Source of the DNA: an uncultured Lachnospiraceae bacterium
GTDB taxonomy: Bacteria; Bacillota; Clostridia; Lachnospirales; Lachnospiraceae
DNA length: 64,000 nt
NCBI GenBank assembly: GCA_947630805.1
Contig: CANRIV010000010.1
Coordinates: 17,703-81,702 of the forward strand
Direction of reading: 5' to 3'
Below are positions 62,826 to 64,000 of this stretch, in pieces. Positions within the stretch are counted from its first letter, which is position 1. Each line of letters opens with the position of its first letter. The position numbers were made by a program, and so were the translations under genes. The notes under the pieces are model-generated. The model ran no database searches and had not been told where the DNA came from. It saw only the letters and a program-made list of their open reading frames with translations.

Positions 62826-63512
62826 TTAATTACTACTTTTAGGCATTAAAGAAATAATTCTACCAGCAAAATCATTAAAGTTTTGAGTTTGAAGTATTAT
62901 TTTACCAGGACCAGTTAATTTAGTTATAAATAAACCCTCACCGCCAAATAAAATATTTTTAACTCCTTTTACTCTTTCAATTTCATAGCTAACAGTTTTT
63001 TCAAAAGCTACAACATTACCAGTATCAACTTTAATTACTTCACCGGGTTGTAATTCTTTAACGATTTGGTCGCCATCTACTTCTAAAAATACGTTACCAC
63101 TTCCACTAATATCTTGTAAGATAAAACCTTCACCACCAAATAATCCTGTTCCTAATTTTTTTCTAAAGGCGACTTTTAATTCTACGGTTGGTTCGGCACA
63201 TAGAAAAGAACCTTTTTGAACAATTAAGCCTGGTTGATTAGATGTTAATTTTAAATCTAATATACCTCCTGGAACTGTAGAGCCAAAAGCAATTTTTTGG
63301 TTATCTTCAGTTGCTATATATGTATTCAAAAATAGTGATTCCCCAGAAAATACCCTACCTAAACCTTTCATTATTCCACCTCTCGTATCAGTTTCTGAAC
63401 GAATGCCTGAAGTCATCCAAGTCATTGCTCCTGATTGCGTATATATACTTTCCCCTTTGTTTAATGTAAGTTCAACAGCTGGTACTGTTTGACCGATTAT
63501 TATATAATCCAT
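62826..63512 (-). CDS. AIM24/TIGR00266-family protein
   Basis: MDYIIIGQTVPAVELTLNKGESIYTQSGAMTWMTSGI...GGEGLFITKLTGPGKIILQTQ. Confidence 0.9.
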   Translation of the reverse strand: MDYIIIGQTVPAVELTLNKGESIYTQSGAMTWMTSGIRSETDTRGGIMKGLGRVFSGESLFLNTYIATEDNQKIAFGSTVPGGILDLKLTSNQPGLIVQKGSFLCAEPTVELKVAFRKKLGTGLFGGEGFILQDISGSGNVFLEVDGDQIVKELQPGEVIKVDTGNVVAFEKTVSYEIERVKGVKNILFGGEGLFITKLTGPGKIILQTQNFNDFAGRIISLMPKSSN

Positions 63513-63720
63513 AATTCTTCCTCCTTTCTAGAATTAAATTATATTCTACAACGTTTTTTACCTTTATAATTATTGTATAACATATTTGCTCATATTTGTA
63601 GCCTTAAAATTAAATCACATCGTATCTCTCTTTTTTCCTCAAATCTCTTGATGGAATTCTAACTGTCCCAAGATTTTCCACTTTGTTATAATTTTCTCTC
63701 TTCGAAGATTAGATAAAACA

Positions 63721-63767
63721 AAAAAACACCTTTTCAAAAGAAATTAATCTTTTAAAAAGATGTTTTT
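63721..63767. terminator. Terminator-like hairpin
   Basis: AAAAAACAcCTTTTcAAAAG ... CTTTTaAAAAGaTGTTTTT. Confidence 0.65.
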
Positions 63768-64000
63768 AGTAAGCTAAAAACTTTGAACAATTATTTAAAT
63801 CAATTCATATTACTTCATAATACAACGCAAATTTGTTGTACTTTTGTTGTACACTTCACTCGCTATTCCTTGCAAATCCTTTATTTATTAGGCTTTTTAG
63901 CATCAATACTCTTCATTGTCGGGACGATTTAGGACATCGTTTCAATTCTTGCTATAACCCAACATAGTTCAAAATAAGTCGCAAATCAGATTTTTTCAAA

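Noticed and set aside
1-64000. CRISPR arrays, tRNA/rRNA genes, prophage structural genes
   Set aside because: No regularly spaced repeats, clover-leaf/rRNA-like sequence or phage structural proteins were recognised by eye; tRNAscan/Infernal would be needed to exclude small RNAs or riboswitches

Overview
64 kb of an AT-rich, gene-dense chromosome of a Gram-positive, clostridial (Lachnospiraceae-like, inferred) bacterium. Most genes lie on the minus strand. In order the window contains: a partial PhoR-type kinase plus PhoP/PhoU/PstBACS phosphate locus; an acyltransferase next to a small Xre regulator; a BspA-like LRR protein and metallophosphoesterase pair; YqeY and YgiQ; a TPR/DUF4037/DUF4125 multidomain protein; a TM2-patatin-small TM-exported protein cassette with a G9 tract; a Zur-ZnuACB zinc operon; a larB-larC-cbiMQO nickel/lactate-racemase maturation operon (larE lies 30 kb away); ProS, an S8 protease, a ClpX-like ATPase and HtrA; LCP, GalE and CdaR/CdaA; a LacI-family regulator divergent from a sulfate ABC transporter, with two matching palindromic operators; TcdA-like, PcrA and other housekeeping genes; a glycosyltransferase split by a frameshift at a C7 tract; LysR/esterase; S1-domain protein; LarE; Lnt; and a visibly AT-richer tail (acetyltransferase, CPBP, AIM24/TIGR00266). 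No CRISPR array, rRNA or tRNA was recognised. The best candidates for follow-up are the TM2/patatin/exported-protein cassette with its G9 hairpin, the C7-interrupted glycosyltransferase, the LacI-type control of sulfate uptake, and a 32-bp repeat present twice. All family assignments are from motif recognition by eye; no database search was run.
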